Source of the DNA: Streptomyces sp. PCS3-D2
GTDB lineage: Bacteria; Actinomycetota; Actinomycetes; Streptomycetales; Streptomycetaceae
Assembly: GCF_000612545.2 (NCBI RefSeq)
Contig: NZ_CP097800.1
Coordinates: forward strand, 1,550,001-1,614,000
Direction: 5' to 3'
DNA length: 64,000 bases
Shown here: positions 23,619-34,090 of the stretch, one piece after another
How positions within the stretch are numbered: the stretch's first letter is position 1
Layout: each line of letters starts with the position of its first letter
Notes under the pieces: model-generated
The model's database searches: none
Seen by the model: the letters and a program-made list of their open reading frames with translations, nothing else
What the model was told of the DNA's origin: nothing
Program-made: the position numbers and the translations under genes

Positions 23619-25904
23619 TCAGGTCGCCCTGGACGGCCCCGGGGAGGCGGACGGGTCACGGCCGGCCGGCTCGGCGGGATCGACGGCGCGGCAGGGCGCC
23701 AGCACGCGCTCGACGTCGAGGGTGAGCGAGTCGAGCCAGGTCTGGGCGGCGAAGAACTCCGCCGGGGCGACGCCCTCCGGGCGCCGCGCCGCACTGCCCG
23801 CACCGCCCGTACCACTGGTTCCGCCCGCACCGCCCGTACCACTGGTTCCGCCCGCACCGCCCGTACCGTCTGCTTCCTCCGGTCCCCCTGCTCCCCCTGC
23901 TCCCCCTGCTCCCTCTCCTCCCTCCGTCACGGCCGCCCGGCCGGCGCCAGCGCGCGCCGCGGCCTCCGGCGGCACCGCGGCCGCCCACCGCGCCGCCCCC
24001 CGCATCCGGGCCGCCACCCCGTCCGCCCGCTCACCGAGCCGCTCCCCGTTGCCCGGCCCGAGGTCCGGGCCGGCCCGGGCGAGCAGCCTCCGGGATCCCC
24101 AGAGCACGTGGTGGCCGGTGATCATGGCGGCCTGCCAGTCGGGAGCCCCGGCCACCGGGGCCCGCGGCTCGCTCTGGCGCTGCGCGTACGCGCACTCCGC
24201 CAGCGAGAGCGCGAGCCTCAGCGCCCGGTCGTCGGGCGCGGTGTCCCGCCTCCCGGCGGCCACGGCGGCTGCGGTCGCCTCGACCGTCTCGGCCTCCCTC
24301 GCCAGCAGCAGCGCGACCGCGCGGTGCAGCTCCGCCTGCGCTCCCCGCGGCCAGGCGAGCAGCCCGAAGACGATGCCGATCATGCTCCCGACGACCACGT
24401 CCATGAGCCGGATCTCGGCCAGCCGCCAGGTCACGGGCGCCAGCTGCGCGAAGACGAAGGACACCACGAGGGTGAACATGCCCTGGGCCCAGCCCACGCC
24501 CCGGACCGGCCCGACCAGGAAGGCGACGAGCATCACCAGGGGCAGAATGACGGCGTAGACGGTGGTGTGGCCGCCGACCAGGACCAGGACCCCGGCGGCG
24601 AGGAGCGCGCCGAGCAGGGTTCCGGCGAGCGCTTGGCGGACGGTCGCCCTCGTCTGGGTGACCGTGGTCCGGGTCAGGCTGAGGACGGCCAGCATCGCCC
24701 AGAAGCCGTGGGGCAGCGACTCGACGCCGGCGACCGCACGGGCGGCCGCGAGCGCGAGGCTGATCCGGACGGCGTTCTGGAAGTGCACCGAGCGCGGCCC
24801 TGCGTGGGCCGCCAGCCGGTGCCACCACAGGCCGGGCGCGCGACGGCCCGCGTACCAGAACCGGCCGGAGTCCGTCCCCGTCGGCATCGGGGCGCGCCTG
24901 CCCCGGACCGCCAGCTCGGCCGCGGTGGCGAAGGCCACGGCTGCGTCCGCCACCTCCAGCAGCGCCGCGCGGCGGCGGCCGCGCACCTCGGTGACCGGCT
25001 GCGGCTCCCGCTCGGCCGCCTCCCTCACCTCTTCCCGCAGTCGCCGCAGGGCGGCGGCCCCATCGGTCGCGCGGCCCGTCCCGGCCAGCAGGGCACTGGT
25101 CTCGGCGGCCGACCGACCGACCGCCTCCAGCAGCTCCAGTCCGGTCTTCGCCGGCGCCAGGCCCGGGGGCGGTGGAGGCAGGCCGGCCAGCCGCCCGAGC
25201 AGGGTCCGCACCCCCAGGCCGGTGTGAGCGAGGGCCCGGTCGCGCAGGCCGGGCCCGGCGGGGCGTTCGGCCTCCTCCACATGGAGGGGGCGCAGGGACT
25301 CACCGGCGTTCCGGGCGGCCTCCACCTCGGCCGCCGGCAGCGTGTACGGCGGGCGGCCCAGCTCGGCGGCGAAGCGGGCGGCGGTGTCGCCCGCCCCGGC
25401 GACGAGCTCGCGGTAGGTGGTGCCGCGCGGTTCCGGTAGGACGAACTTCTCGGCGAGGACGAGCAGGACCAGGCCGAAGATCGCACCCCCCAGCCGTTCG
25501 CCGAGGGTGCCGGGCGCGTAGGGCGGGAAGCACGGCAGGATGTAGAGCAGTTGCAACCCGGGGGCGGCACCGGCGGCCCGGGGGCCGGCCGCGGCCACGA
25601 AGGCGATGGCGAAGCCGAAGACCAGCATGCCTGCCACGGCGGTCCAGGTCCGCACGGCGAGGAAGGTGCCGGCGGTCAGCAGCAGGCACGCCACCGGCAG
25701 CGTCCTGACCACGACGGCGGCCCGCTGTTCACCGGTGCCGGGGATGCGGGACAGGGCCGCCATCGATACCACCGCGAAGAGTGCGTACGTCGCCGCCACG
25801 GGCCGGTCCAGCCCGTACAGGCACGCGTAGAACGCGGCGCAGGCGCTGAGGGTGGTGCGGATCGCGTGCCGCGCCACCCTGCTGGGGCCGCGGCCTGCGC
25901 TCAC
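23619..25904 (-). CDS. FUSC-family membrane protein
   Basis: A 761-residue protein with two membrane blocks of several helices each (about 20-165 and about 380-520) separated by soluble helical regions, the FUSC/aromatic-acid-exporter (YccS/AaeB-like) layout. The second block begins HFQNAVRISLALAAARA and contains GFWAMLAVLSLTRTTVTQTRATVRQALAGTLLGA. Such proteins are proposed efflux components, but transport has been shown for few. The last 80 residues are a Gly/Thr/Ser repeat tail encoded by a minisatellite, then a short helical end. The start is uncertain: GTG 25904 was chosen because ORF extension further upstream runs into the TetR operator region. Confidence 0.78.
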   Translation of the reverse strand: MSAGRGPSRVARHAIRTTLSACAAFYACLYGLDRPVAATYALFAVVSMAALSRIPGTGEQRAAVVVRTLPVACLLLTAGTFLAVRTWTAVAGMLVFGFAIAFVAAAGPRAAGAAPGLQLLYILPCFPPYAPGTLGERLGGAIFGLVLLVLAEKFVLPEPRGTTYRELVAGAGDTAARFAAELGRPPYTLPAAEVEAARNAGESLRPLHVEEAERPAGPGLRDRALAHTGLGVRTLLGRLAGLPPPPPGLAPAKTGLELLEAVGRSAAETSALLAGTGRATDGAAALRRLREEVREAAEREPQPVTEVRGRRRAALLEVADAAVAFATAAELAVRGRRAPMPTGTDSGRFWYAGRRAPGLWWHRLAAHAGPRSVHFQNAVRISLALAAARAVAGVESLPHGFWAMLAVLSLTRTTVTQTRATVRQALAGTLLGALLAAGVLVLVGGHTTVYAVILPLVMLVAFLVGPVRGVGWAQGMFTLVVSFVFAQLAPVTWRLAEIRLMDVVVGSMIGIVFGLLAWPRGAQAELHRAVALLLAREAETVEATAAAVAAGRRDTAPDDRALRLALSLAECAYAQRQSEPRAPVAGAPDWQAAMITGHHVLWGSRRLLARAGPDLGPGNGERLGERADGVAARMRGAARWAAAVPPEAAARAGAGRAAVTEGGEGAGGAGGAGGPEEADGTGGAGGTSGTGGAGGTSGTGGAGSAARRPEGVAPAEFFAAQTWLDSLTLDVERVLAPCRAVDPAEPAGRDPSASPGPSRAT
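23797..23867. repeat. 27-bp minisatellite inside the FUSC gene
   Basis: A 27-bp unit begins at 23797, is repeated exactly at 23824, and is repeated for 17 bp more at 23851. On the coding (minus) strand it encodes a nine-residue GGAGGTSGT-type unit. A second, 9-bp repeat (CTCCCCCTG, about 23884-23912) follows. Both preserve the reading frame, so copy number could vary without breaking the protein. Confidence 0.85.
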
Positions 25905-26015
25905 GTGTTCTTCGGCAACCACCACTCCAGCATCGGGCGGGTCAGCGCGGGCCACCACCCGCCGACCGCAGCCACAGCCACAGCGGGTTTGCCAGGTCGG
26001 CCCACGAAGCGATTG

Positions 26016-26037
26016 AATGAATGAACATGCATTCATT
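26016..26037 (+). promoter_or_regulatory. Operator palindrome of the TetR/FUSC intergenic region
   Basis: AATGAATG (26016-26023) and CATTCATT (26030-26037) are perfect inverted repeats around AACATG; the centre also reads ATGCAT. It is an AT-rich island in a very GC-rich region, 19 bp before the TetR start and about 110 bp from the FUSC start, exactly where an autoregulatory TetR operator is expected. Confidence 0.75.
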
Positions 26038-26056
26038 AATGAGGAGGTGGCCGGTC

Positions 26057-26671
26057 GTGGCACGCCCACGCGGAGTCGAGGACGCGGTGATCCTGCAGGC
26101 CGCGGCCCGGGTCATGGGCCGGGTCGGGCCCGTGGGCCTCACCCTGGCGGCCGTGGCCGGCGAGGTCGGTCTGGTGCCCGGCACCCTCGTACAGCGCTTC
26201 GGCTCCAAGCGCGGGCTCCTGCTGGCGCTCGCCGACCGGTCCGCCGAGGAGGCGGGCGAGCTGGCCTCGCGGGCCCGCGCGGCCCACCCGTCCGCGCTCG
26301 GGGCCCTGGCGGCTCTGGTGTCGCAAAACCTGGCCGGGATGGACACGCCGGAGAGCTTCGCCCACCACTTGGCCTTCCTGTGCACGGACCTGACCGATCC
26401 GCAGCTGTACGAACGCGCCCTGGCCGTGCACCGCGCCCAGCGGCGGGCGATCGAGGAGTTGCTGGCCGAGGCCGTCGCCGCGGGCGAGCTCCGTGCCGAC
26501 ACGGACGTCGCGGGCCTGGCCGGCACCGTGCAGGCGATCACCGCCGGCGCGGGCCTGGCCTGGGCCGTGGAACGCCGGGGCACCCTCGCGCAGCGGCTGC
26601 GGCGGGAACTCGACACCGTACTGCGCCCCCGTCTGGCGCCGGTCCACCCCGACGAACCGGAGGAATCATGA
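26057..26671 (+). CDS. TetR-family transcriptional regulator
   Basis: A 204-residue repressor-type protein. GTG 26057 follows GAGGAGGTG (26041-26049) at 7-nt spacing, which decides against the ATGs inside the palindrome. The N-terminal HTH reads VILQAAARVMGRVGPVGLTLAAVAGEVGLVPGTLVQRFGSKRGLLLALAD, with the LAAVAGEVGL turn and the TLVQRFGSK recognition helix (about 10-58). The remainder is the helical ligand domain (MDTPESFAHHLAFLCTDLTD). It is followed by an SDR gene with an ATGA overlap, and lies divergent from the FUSC gene. Inference: it represses itself, the SDR and perhaps the FUSC exporter. Confidence 0.9.
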   Translation: MARPRGVEDAVILQAAARVMGRVGPVGLTLAAVAGEVGLVPGTLVQRFGSKRGLLLALADRSAEEAGELASRARAAHPSALGALAALVSQNLAGMDTPESFAHHLAFLCTDLTDPQLYERALAVHRAQRRAIEELLAEAVAAGELRADTDVAGLAGTVQAITAGAGLAWAVERRGTLAQRLRRELDTVLRPRLAPVHPDEPEES

Positions 26672-27582
26672 CGACCGACGCACGCCCGCTGGCCGGCAAG
26701 GTGGCCCTGGTCGCGGGCGGCACCCGCGGCGGCGGCCGGGGCATCGCCGTGGAGCTCGGTCGCGCCGGCGCGACCGTATACGTCACTGGGCGCAGCAGCA
26801 GCGGTGCTGGGCGGTCGGACCTGGACCGTCCGGAGACGATCGAGGACACGGCGGCGCGGATCACGGCGGCGGGGGGCCTGGGCATCGCCGTCCGCACTGA
26901 CCACAGCCGCCCGGAGGAGGTCCGGGCCCTCGTCGAGCGGATCGCCGCCGAACAGGCGGGGCGGCTCGATGTCCTGGTCGACTCGGTGTGGGGCGGAGAC
27001 CCGCTGACCGACTGGGAGCACCCGCTGTGGGAACAGGACCTGGAGACCGGCCTGCGGCTGCTGCGCCAGGCGGTGGAGACCCACCTGATCACGAGCCGGT
27101 TCGCGCTGCCGCTGATGGTCGCGCGCGGGAGCGGCCTGGTGGTCGAGGTGACCGACGGCAACACCGCCCGCTACCGCGGTTCGCTCTTCTACGACCTGGC
27201 CAAGTCCGCGGTGATCCGCCTGGCGTTCGCGCAGGCCGCCGAGCTCAGGCCGCACGGCGTCGCCGCCGTGGCGATCACCCCGGGCTTCCTGCGTTCGGAG
27301 GCCGTGCTCGACCATTTCGGCGTCACCGAGGCCACCTGGCGCGACGGCGTGGCACAGGACCCGGACTTCGCCCACTCCGAGTCCCCCGCGTACCTGGGCC
27401 GGGCGGTCGCGGCGCTGGCCGCCGACCCCCGGATCATGGCCAAGTCGGGCCGGGCCCTGGCCACGTGGGGCCTGTACCGGGAGTACGGGTTCACCGACGC
27501 CGACGGCACCCGGCCCGACTTCGCCGCCCACTGGGCGAAGAGCCTGGAGGCGGAGCACGGCCCGCTGGGCGACCCCCTCTGA
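26668..27582 (+). CDS. Short-chain dehydrogenase/reductase
   Basis: A 304-residue SDR. The Rossmann motif is VALVAGGTRGGGRGIAVELGRAGATVYVTGRS (about 11-42). An insertion follows Gly-Arg-Ser (SGAGRSDLDRPETIEDTAARI). The catalytic Tyr and Lys are seen in FYDLAKSAVIRLAF (YxxxK, about residue 172-176), with the preceding strand ending in EVTDGN instead of the common Ser-containing motif. HGVAAVAITPGFLRSEAVLDHF follows. Such long SDRs with a C-terminal AALAADPR-MAKSGRALATWGLYREYGFTD tail are common in actinomycetes, with substrate unknown. Translationally coupled to the TetR gene. Confidence 0.88.
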   Translation: MTTDARPLAGKVALVAGGTRGGGRGIAVELGRAGATVYVTGRSSSGAGRSDLDRPETIEDTAARITAAGGLGIAVRTDHSRPEEVRALVERIAAEQAGRLDVLVDSVWGGDPLTDWEHPLWEQDLETGLRLLRQAVETHLITSRFALPLMVARGSGLVVEVTDGNTARYRGSLFYDLAKSAVIRLAFAQAAELRPHGVAAVAITPGFLRSEAVLDHFGVTEATWRDGVAQDPDFAHSESPAYLGRAVAALAADPRIMAKSGRALATWGLYREYGFTDADGTRPDFAAHWAKSLEAEHGPLGDPL

Positions 27583-27619
27583 CAGTGGCGGTGGCGCAAC
27601 GCGGTGGTAGAACGGCGGC

Positions 27620-28495
27620 ATGGACGAAGCACGGGCCAGGGACGTACTGACGACGGCGGGCCTCACCGGGGACGTCGGCCGGGGCGGGGCCGCGGAGCCC
27701 GTCCTGCTCGCGCTCGGCGAGAACGCCGTGTTCGCCGTCGGCGCCCTCGTGGTCAAGGTGGGCCGGGAGGCCTCGCTGCTGGAGCGGGCCGAGCGCGAAC
27801 TGATGGTGGCGGACTGGTTCGCCGCCGCCGGCATCCCGGCGGTCCGCGCCGCCGAGCCGAAGCCGCGGCTGGTGGGCGGCCATCCGCTGACCCTGTGGCA
27901 CCGGCTCCCGGACCCGGTGCGGCCCGCGGGGCCCGAGGACCTGGCGGTGCTGCTGCGGGCCGTCCACGCGCTCCCCGAGCCGCCGTTCGCCCTGCCGGCG
28001 CGGGACCTGCTGGGGGGTGTGGAGCGCTGGCTGCGGCTGGCGGGGGACGCGATCGACCCGGCCGACGCGGCGTACCTGCGCGCCCGCCGCGACGCCTGCG
28101 CGGACGCGTTGGCGGGCCTGTCCCCGCACCTGCCCCCCGGTCCGGTCCACGGCGACGCCCTGCCGCGCAACGTCCACGTCGGCCCGGACGGCCCGGCCCT
28201 GGTCGACCTGGAGACCGTGTCGGTGGACCTGCGCGAGCACGACCTGGTGGTGATGGCCCTGTCCCACGACCGGTACGGGATGCCCGCCGGGGAGTACGAC
28301 GCCTTCGCGGCGGTGTACGGATGGGACGTCCGCGACTGGGAGGGCTGCGCGGTCCTGCGCGGCGCCCGCGAGACCGCCGGCTGCGCCTGGGTCGCCCAGC
28401 ACGCACCCGCCCGCCCGGGCGCCCTGGCCGAGTTCCGCCGCCGCGTGGCCTCGCTCAGGGACGGCGACCTGCGGACGCGGTGGCATGCCTTCTAG
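27620..28495 (+). CDS. Aminoglycoside phosphotransferase-family protein (APH)
   Basis: A 291-residue kinase-like protein. The Brenner-type catalytic motif is VHGDALPRNVHVG (HGDxxxxN, near residue 176), followed by the metal-binding VDLETVSVDLREHDL, where a Asp-Leu-Glu replaces the commoner D-F/W-E. The N-lobe contains AVFAVGALVVKVGRE with the ATP-binding Lys. This is an APH/choline-kinase fold common in Streptomyces. Actual antibiotic resistance is unproven, and many members act on small metabolites. It stands 37 bp after the SDR gene on the same strand. Confidence 0.82.
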   Translation: MDEARARDVLTTAGLTGDVGRGGAAEPVLLALGENAVFAVGALVVKVGREASLLERAERELMVADWFAAAGIPAVRAAEPKPRLVGGHPLTLWHRLPDPVRPAGPEDLAVLLRAVHALPEPPFALPARDLLGGVERWLRLAGDAIDPADAAYLRARRDACADALAGLSPHLPPGPVHGDALPRNVHVGPDGPALVDLETVSVDLREHDLVVMALSHDRYGMPAGEYDAFAAVYGWDVRDWEGCAVLRGARETAGCAWVAQHAPARPGALAEFRRRVASLRDGDLRTRWHAF

Positions 28496-28755
28496 CACTG
28501 TGGCCGGATGGGCGTGCCGGCTCGCGGCGTGTGGTGCGGTGCGGTGCATCACACGGTGGAGGGCCGCAGCTCGTACCCGGCGTCCTCGCGCGGTCCGACG
28601 ACGCAGCGAGGTGCCGTGCCGGGGGCCGTGAGGCGGTGAACCCTTCCGGTCACAGCACCATCCTCCTGACCCGCAGGGTCGCTGACGCGCGTCGATGCAC
28701 CTGGGCCGCGCCCCCGCCGCTGGTGGGCACGCCACCGGCCTGCGAACATCTGCGG

Positions 28756-29541
28756 ATGATCACACTCTCCGACGACCTCGGACACCTCTCCTACGTCGTC
28801 ACCGGCGACGGGCCGCCCGTCGTGCTGGTGCACGCCGGGATCGCCGACCATCACATGTGGGACGCGGTCGTCCCCGCTCTCGCGGAACGGCACACGGTCA
28901 TCCGCTACGACCTGCGGGGCTTCGGGCAGTCCGCGCCGCCGAGCGGTCCGTTCAGGGAGACCGACGACCTGCGCCGGCTCCTGGACCACCTCGGGCACGA
29001 GCGCGTCCGGCTCGTGGGCGCGTCCTGGGGCGGCCGGGTGGTCGTGGACTTCGCCCTCACCCACCCGGACCGGGTCCACTCCCTGGCCCTGCTGGCCGCG
29101 CCGTGGCCCGGGTACGACTGGTCCGCGGAGATGATCGCCTACGACGAGGCCGAGACGCGGGCGCTGGCCTCGGGCGATCTGGACGCCGCCGTCGCCGCGA
29201 ACCTGGACATGTGGGTGCGCGGGCCGGCCCGCGTGTGGGAGGACGTCGCGGCCGGACTGGCCGAGCGGCTCCGGGAGCCGATCCGCACCTCGCTGGTGAA
29301 CCAGGACGCCGTCGGGGAGCACGCGCAGGGCGTCGTCCGGGGCGACCTGTCCGGCATCGCCGTACCCGCCCTGGTCGGGATCGGCGCACTCGACGTCGCC
29401 GACTTCCAGGACATCGGCCGGCGCTACGCCCACGAGATCCCCGGCGCCACCCTGGTCGAATTCCCGACCGCCGCCCACCTCATCGCGATGGACGCGCCCG
29501 CCGAACTCACGGCGCGGCTGATCCCGTTCCTCGCCCGCTGA
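28756..29541 (+). CDS. Alpha/beta hydrolase
   Basis: A 261-residue alpha/beta-fold hydrolase. The oxyanion HG-type region PPVVLVHAGIADHHMWDAVVPAL and the RYDLRGFGQSAPP strand-loop are typical. The nucleophile elbow is GASWGGR (Ser at about residue 94), the acid lies in the GIGALDVADFQDIG region (about 212), and the His in FPTAAHLIAMDAP (about 243). No lid features indicate a substrate. ATG 28756 is used; the 260 bp before it hold no gene that I can support. Confidence 0.87.
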   Translation: MITLSDDLGHLSYVVTGDGPPVVLVHAGIADHHMWDAVVPALAERHTVIRYDLRGFGQSAPPSGPFRETDDLRRLLDHLGHERVRLVGASWGGRVVVDFALTHPDRVHSLALLAAPWPGYDWSAEMIAYDEAETRALASGDLDAAVAANLDMWVRGPARVWEDVAAGLAERLREPIRTSLVNQDAVGEHAQGVVRGDLSGIAVPALVGIGALDVADFQDIGRRYAHEIPGATLVEFPTAAHLIAMDAPAELTARLIPFLAR

Positions 29542-29583
29542 CGGCCCGCCGATCCCTGCGCCGGCCCGTCCGGCCGGGTCCGG

Positions 29584-30321
29584 TCAGACCGGCAGCGGGT
29601 CGCGCAGGGGCCAGGCCGTGTCGATCACCGCGTCCGGGGTGCCCTGGCGGCGCAGGTAGGACTGGAAGTCCCGGGCCCAGCGGGCGTGCCAGGTGCCCTG
29701 CTGTGCGTGCAGGTCGGCCGGGGTCAGCTCGGCCACCTGGGGGTGCCGCTCGGCTATCGCGCGGGCCACCTGGACCGCGGCCAGGGCGTCCGAGCCGGCG
29801 TCGTGCGCCGACTCCAGGGTGACCCCGTACACTCCGCAGACCGCCTCCAGGGTCCGCTTGCCGCGCCGGAAGCGGTCCACGGCCCGGTCGATGGTCAGCG
29901 GGTCCACCACCGGACCGGTCCGCGCCCCGCCCAGCCGCTCGGCCAGCGAGGGCAGTTCGTGCCGGGCCAGTTCGGCGCTGAGCAACGTGAGGTCGAAGGC
30001 CGCGTTGTAGGCGACGACCACGGCCCCCGCACGCCAGTGTCCGACCAGCGCCTCCGCGACCTCGTCGGCGACCTCCCGAACCGGGCGGCCCTCGGCGACC
30101 GCGCGTTCCGTGCTGATTCCGTGGATGGCCGAGGCCCCCTCGGGGATCGGTATCCCCGGATCCGCCAGCCAGCCGCGCCGCTCGTGCACCGCACCGCCGC
30201 GCACTTCGACCACGGCCGCCGTCACGATCCTCGATTCGCCCGGCTCCGTGCCGGTCGTCTCCAGGTCGAACCCGATCAGCACCCGGCCGTGCCAGCCCCC
30301 CGTACCGCGCTGGTCCTCCAC
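29584..30321 (-). CDS. DEDDh 3'-5' exonuclease (DnaQ-like)
   Basis: A 245-residue stand-alone exonuclease. Catalytic motifs are in order: Exo I FDLETTGT (about 19-26), Exo II VVAYNAAFDLTLL (about 112), and Exo III HDAGSDALA (about 176-184) with the His and Asp of the DEDDh class. The GTG at 30321 follows GGGGGAGGGACGAGG; the frame remains open further upstream but without a better site. It probably proofreads or degrades 3' ends, or acts as an extra epsilon-like activity; the remaining C-terminal 60 residues are family-specific. Confidence 0.87.
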   Translation of the reverse strand: MEDQRGTGGWHGRVLIGFDLETTGTEPGESRIVTAAVVEVRGGAVHERRGWLADPGIPIPEGASAIHGISTERAVAEGRPVREVADEVAEALVGHWRAGAVVVAYNAAFDLTLLSAELARHELPSLAERLGGARTGPVVDPLTIDRAVDRFRRGKRTLEAVCGVYGVTLESAHDAGSDALAAVQVARAIAERHPQVAELTPADLHAQQGTWHARWARDFQSYLRRQGTPDAVIDTAWPLRDPLPV

Positions 30322-30411
30322 CCCTCGTCCCTCCCCCGTACGTCTTCGGTCAACGGGTTTCAGCCTGCCACGGGCCACTGACAGGCCGGGCGTCCCCCTC
30401 CCGGGAGGTGC

Positions 30412-31689
30412 TCACGACACCGGCCGGGAGTCCTCCCACATCGACTCGAACTCCTCCCGGTAGGTCGCGAACAGTCCGTGGTCCGCGTCCTTGGGCACCC
30501 CGCGTCCGCCACCGCGCAGCACCAGGACGGGCGATTCCATGCCGCGCGCCCGCCGCAGGTATGACTGGACCACCGCGATGCCCGAGGCCTGCCCCTCCAC
30601 CAGGTAGGCGGTGAACCGCGGCGTCTCGTCGAAGACGTGGATCTCGAAGCGCGAGGGGTCCCGCAGGCCCGCCCTGACCCGCCGCACGTGCAGGATGTTC
30701 ATCTCGACCGAGCGGCTCAGCTCGCCCTTGCGCAGTCCCAGCTCCCGCTCGCGCCGTTTGACCGCGCTGCTCGCCGGGTTCAGGAACAGCAGGCGCACCC
30801 GGCAGCCCGCCTCCGTCAGTCGGACGAGTCTTCGCCCCGAGAAGTTCTGCACCAGCAGGTTGAGCCCTATCCCGATGCCGTCGAGCCGCCGCGCGCCCCC
30901 GAAGAGGTCCTCCGCCGGCAGGTTGCGCTGGAGCCGGACCCGGTCCGGATGGACCGAGACCACGTCCGCGTACCGGTCACCCACCAGGTCCTCGACGGCG
31001 TCGATCGGCAGCCGGTCCGCGGCGGGGCTGCCGGAGCCCCCGCCGAGCACCTCCAGCAGCCGCGCGGAGGCCCGCTCGGCCTGCTCCAGCACGGGCCGCG
31101 ACAGTGCCCGGTTGCGGGAGACGACGTTGCGGGTGACCTCCAGCTCGTCCAGGGCCAGCTCGATCTCGCGCCGGTCGTCGAAGTACGGCTCGAAGCAGGG
31201 CCAGTGCTGGACCATCAGCTCCCGCAGCTGCGGGAGGGTCAGGAAGCTCAGCACGTTGTCGTCGGCGGAGTCGAGCAGATAGCCCTTGCGGCGGCTGACC
31301 TCGCGCACGGCCACGGCCCGCTGCACCCACTCCTGCCCGGCGGGGCCGGCGGCCGCGACGACCCAGTCGTCCCCGCCGTGCACCGGTTCGTAGATCGGCC
31401 TCAGCACCGCGCCGACCACCGACCGCAGCCGCTGTTCGATCAGGTTGAGCCAGATGTAGGCCCGGCCGGCCCGCTGCGCCCGCGTACGGACCTCGGTCCA
31501 GGCCTCCGCGCCCCAGTCCAGTTCGGCGCCGGCCCGGGCGATCCCGGCCTCCGCCGGTCCGCCCGCCAGGGAGACCGCCCCTGCCGGGACCTCCGTCGGC
31601 GTCCCGCCGGGGACGCCGCCTGGGGCGTCCGCCGGGCCACCCTCGTGACTGCCGTCACCAGGGGGCAGCTCCAGACCTCCCGAGCTCAC
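30412..31689 (-). CDS. SAV2148-family HEPN-domain protein
   Basis: A 425-residue protein matching the Streptomyces family named after SAV2148. After a Gly/Pro-rich N-terminus (about 1-60), a helical HEPN-like region runs about 65-230 (WTEVRTRAQRAGRAYIWLNLIEQRLRSVVGAVL ... LALDELEVTRNVVSRNRALS). A C-terminal alpha/beta part contains LIGL-like and LLFLNPASSAVKRRERELGLRKGEL segments, then a TAYLVEGQASGIAVVQSYL stretch. The usual HEPN RNase motif R-x4-6-H appears as RNVVSRNR, without the His. Function is unknown; nuclease or nucleotide-binding roles are known for other HEPN families. Divergent from glgX, with an inverted repeat between. Confidence 0.75.
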   Translation of the reverse strand: MSSGGLELPPGDGSHEGGPADAPGGVPGGTPTEVPAGAVSLAGGPAEAGIARAGAELDWGAEAWTEVRTRAQRAGRAYIWLNLIEQRLRSVVGAVLRPIYEPVHGGDDWVVAAAGPAGQEWVQRAVAVREVSRRKGYLLDSADDNVLSFLTLPQLRELMVQHWPCFEPYFDDRREIELALDELEVTRNVVSRNRALSRPVLEQAERASARLLEVLGGGSGSPAADRLPIDAVEDLVGDRYADVVSVHPDRVRLQRNLPAEDLFGGARRLDGIGIGLNLLVQNFSGRRLVRLTEAGCRVRLLFLNPASSAVKRRERELGLRKGELSRSVEMNILHVRRVRAGLRDPSRFEIHVFDETPRFTAYLVEGQASGIAVVQSYLRRARGMESPVLVLRGGGRGVPKDADHGLFATYREEFESMWEDSRPVS

Positions 31690-31826
31690 CCGTGCACCGC
31701 CTTCTGCGTCTGGACGCCCGTCTCCAGTGATCACGGAAGGGTATCCCGCGCGCGCGGCCCGATGCAGCCCGATGGCCCGCACCACGGCCGTCCATTGACC
31801 CATTATCCGATGCACAGACAGTCCGC

Positions 31827-31853
31827 TGACCCGCATATCAGGCCTGCGGGTCA
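31827..31853. promoter_or_regulatory. 9-bp inverted repeat between the HEPN gene and glgX
   Basis: TGACCCGCA (31827-31835) and TGCGGGTCA (31845-31853) are perfect complements around a 9-nt spacer. They sit mid-way in the 286-bp divergent promoter region, 123 bp before glgX. A second TGACCC occurs at about 31797. It looks like an operator for a dimeric regulator acting on one or both genes. Confidence 0.5.
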
Positions 31854-31975
31854 CCCGGCAGGACCACTGCCAAGTCCGCGCGTGAGGGCCCACTTTCGGG
31901 GAAGATCTGGCAGTGACGCGGTCCATGCCGGATCATCCGGGACGTCTTTCGACACCGAGGGAAGAGTCGTTGTCT

Positions 31976-34074
<2,099 letters not shown>

Positions 34075-34090
<16 letters not shown>

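Noticed and set aside
26021-26056. ATG starts at 26021 or 26027 for the TetR gene
   Set aside because: They lie inside the operator palindrome and have no ribosome site. GTG 26057 sits 7 nt after GAGGAGGTG.
27604-28755. Upstream extension of the alpha/beta hydrolase frame through the phosphotransferase gene
   Set aside because: The extra 384 codons are low-complexity Gly/Arg/Ala text opposite a clear phosphotransferase frame. The hydrolase proper begins at ATG 28756.
22375-31689. A single antibiotic-resistance island (glycosyltransferase, phosphotransferase, FUSC, TetR)
   Set aside because: The genes are in several transcription units with unrelated operators and with exonuclease/HEPN genes between. 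Each family is also common in chromosomal cores, so grouping them would be speculation.
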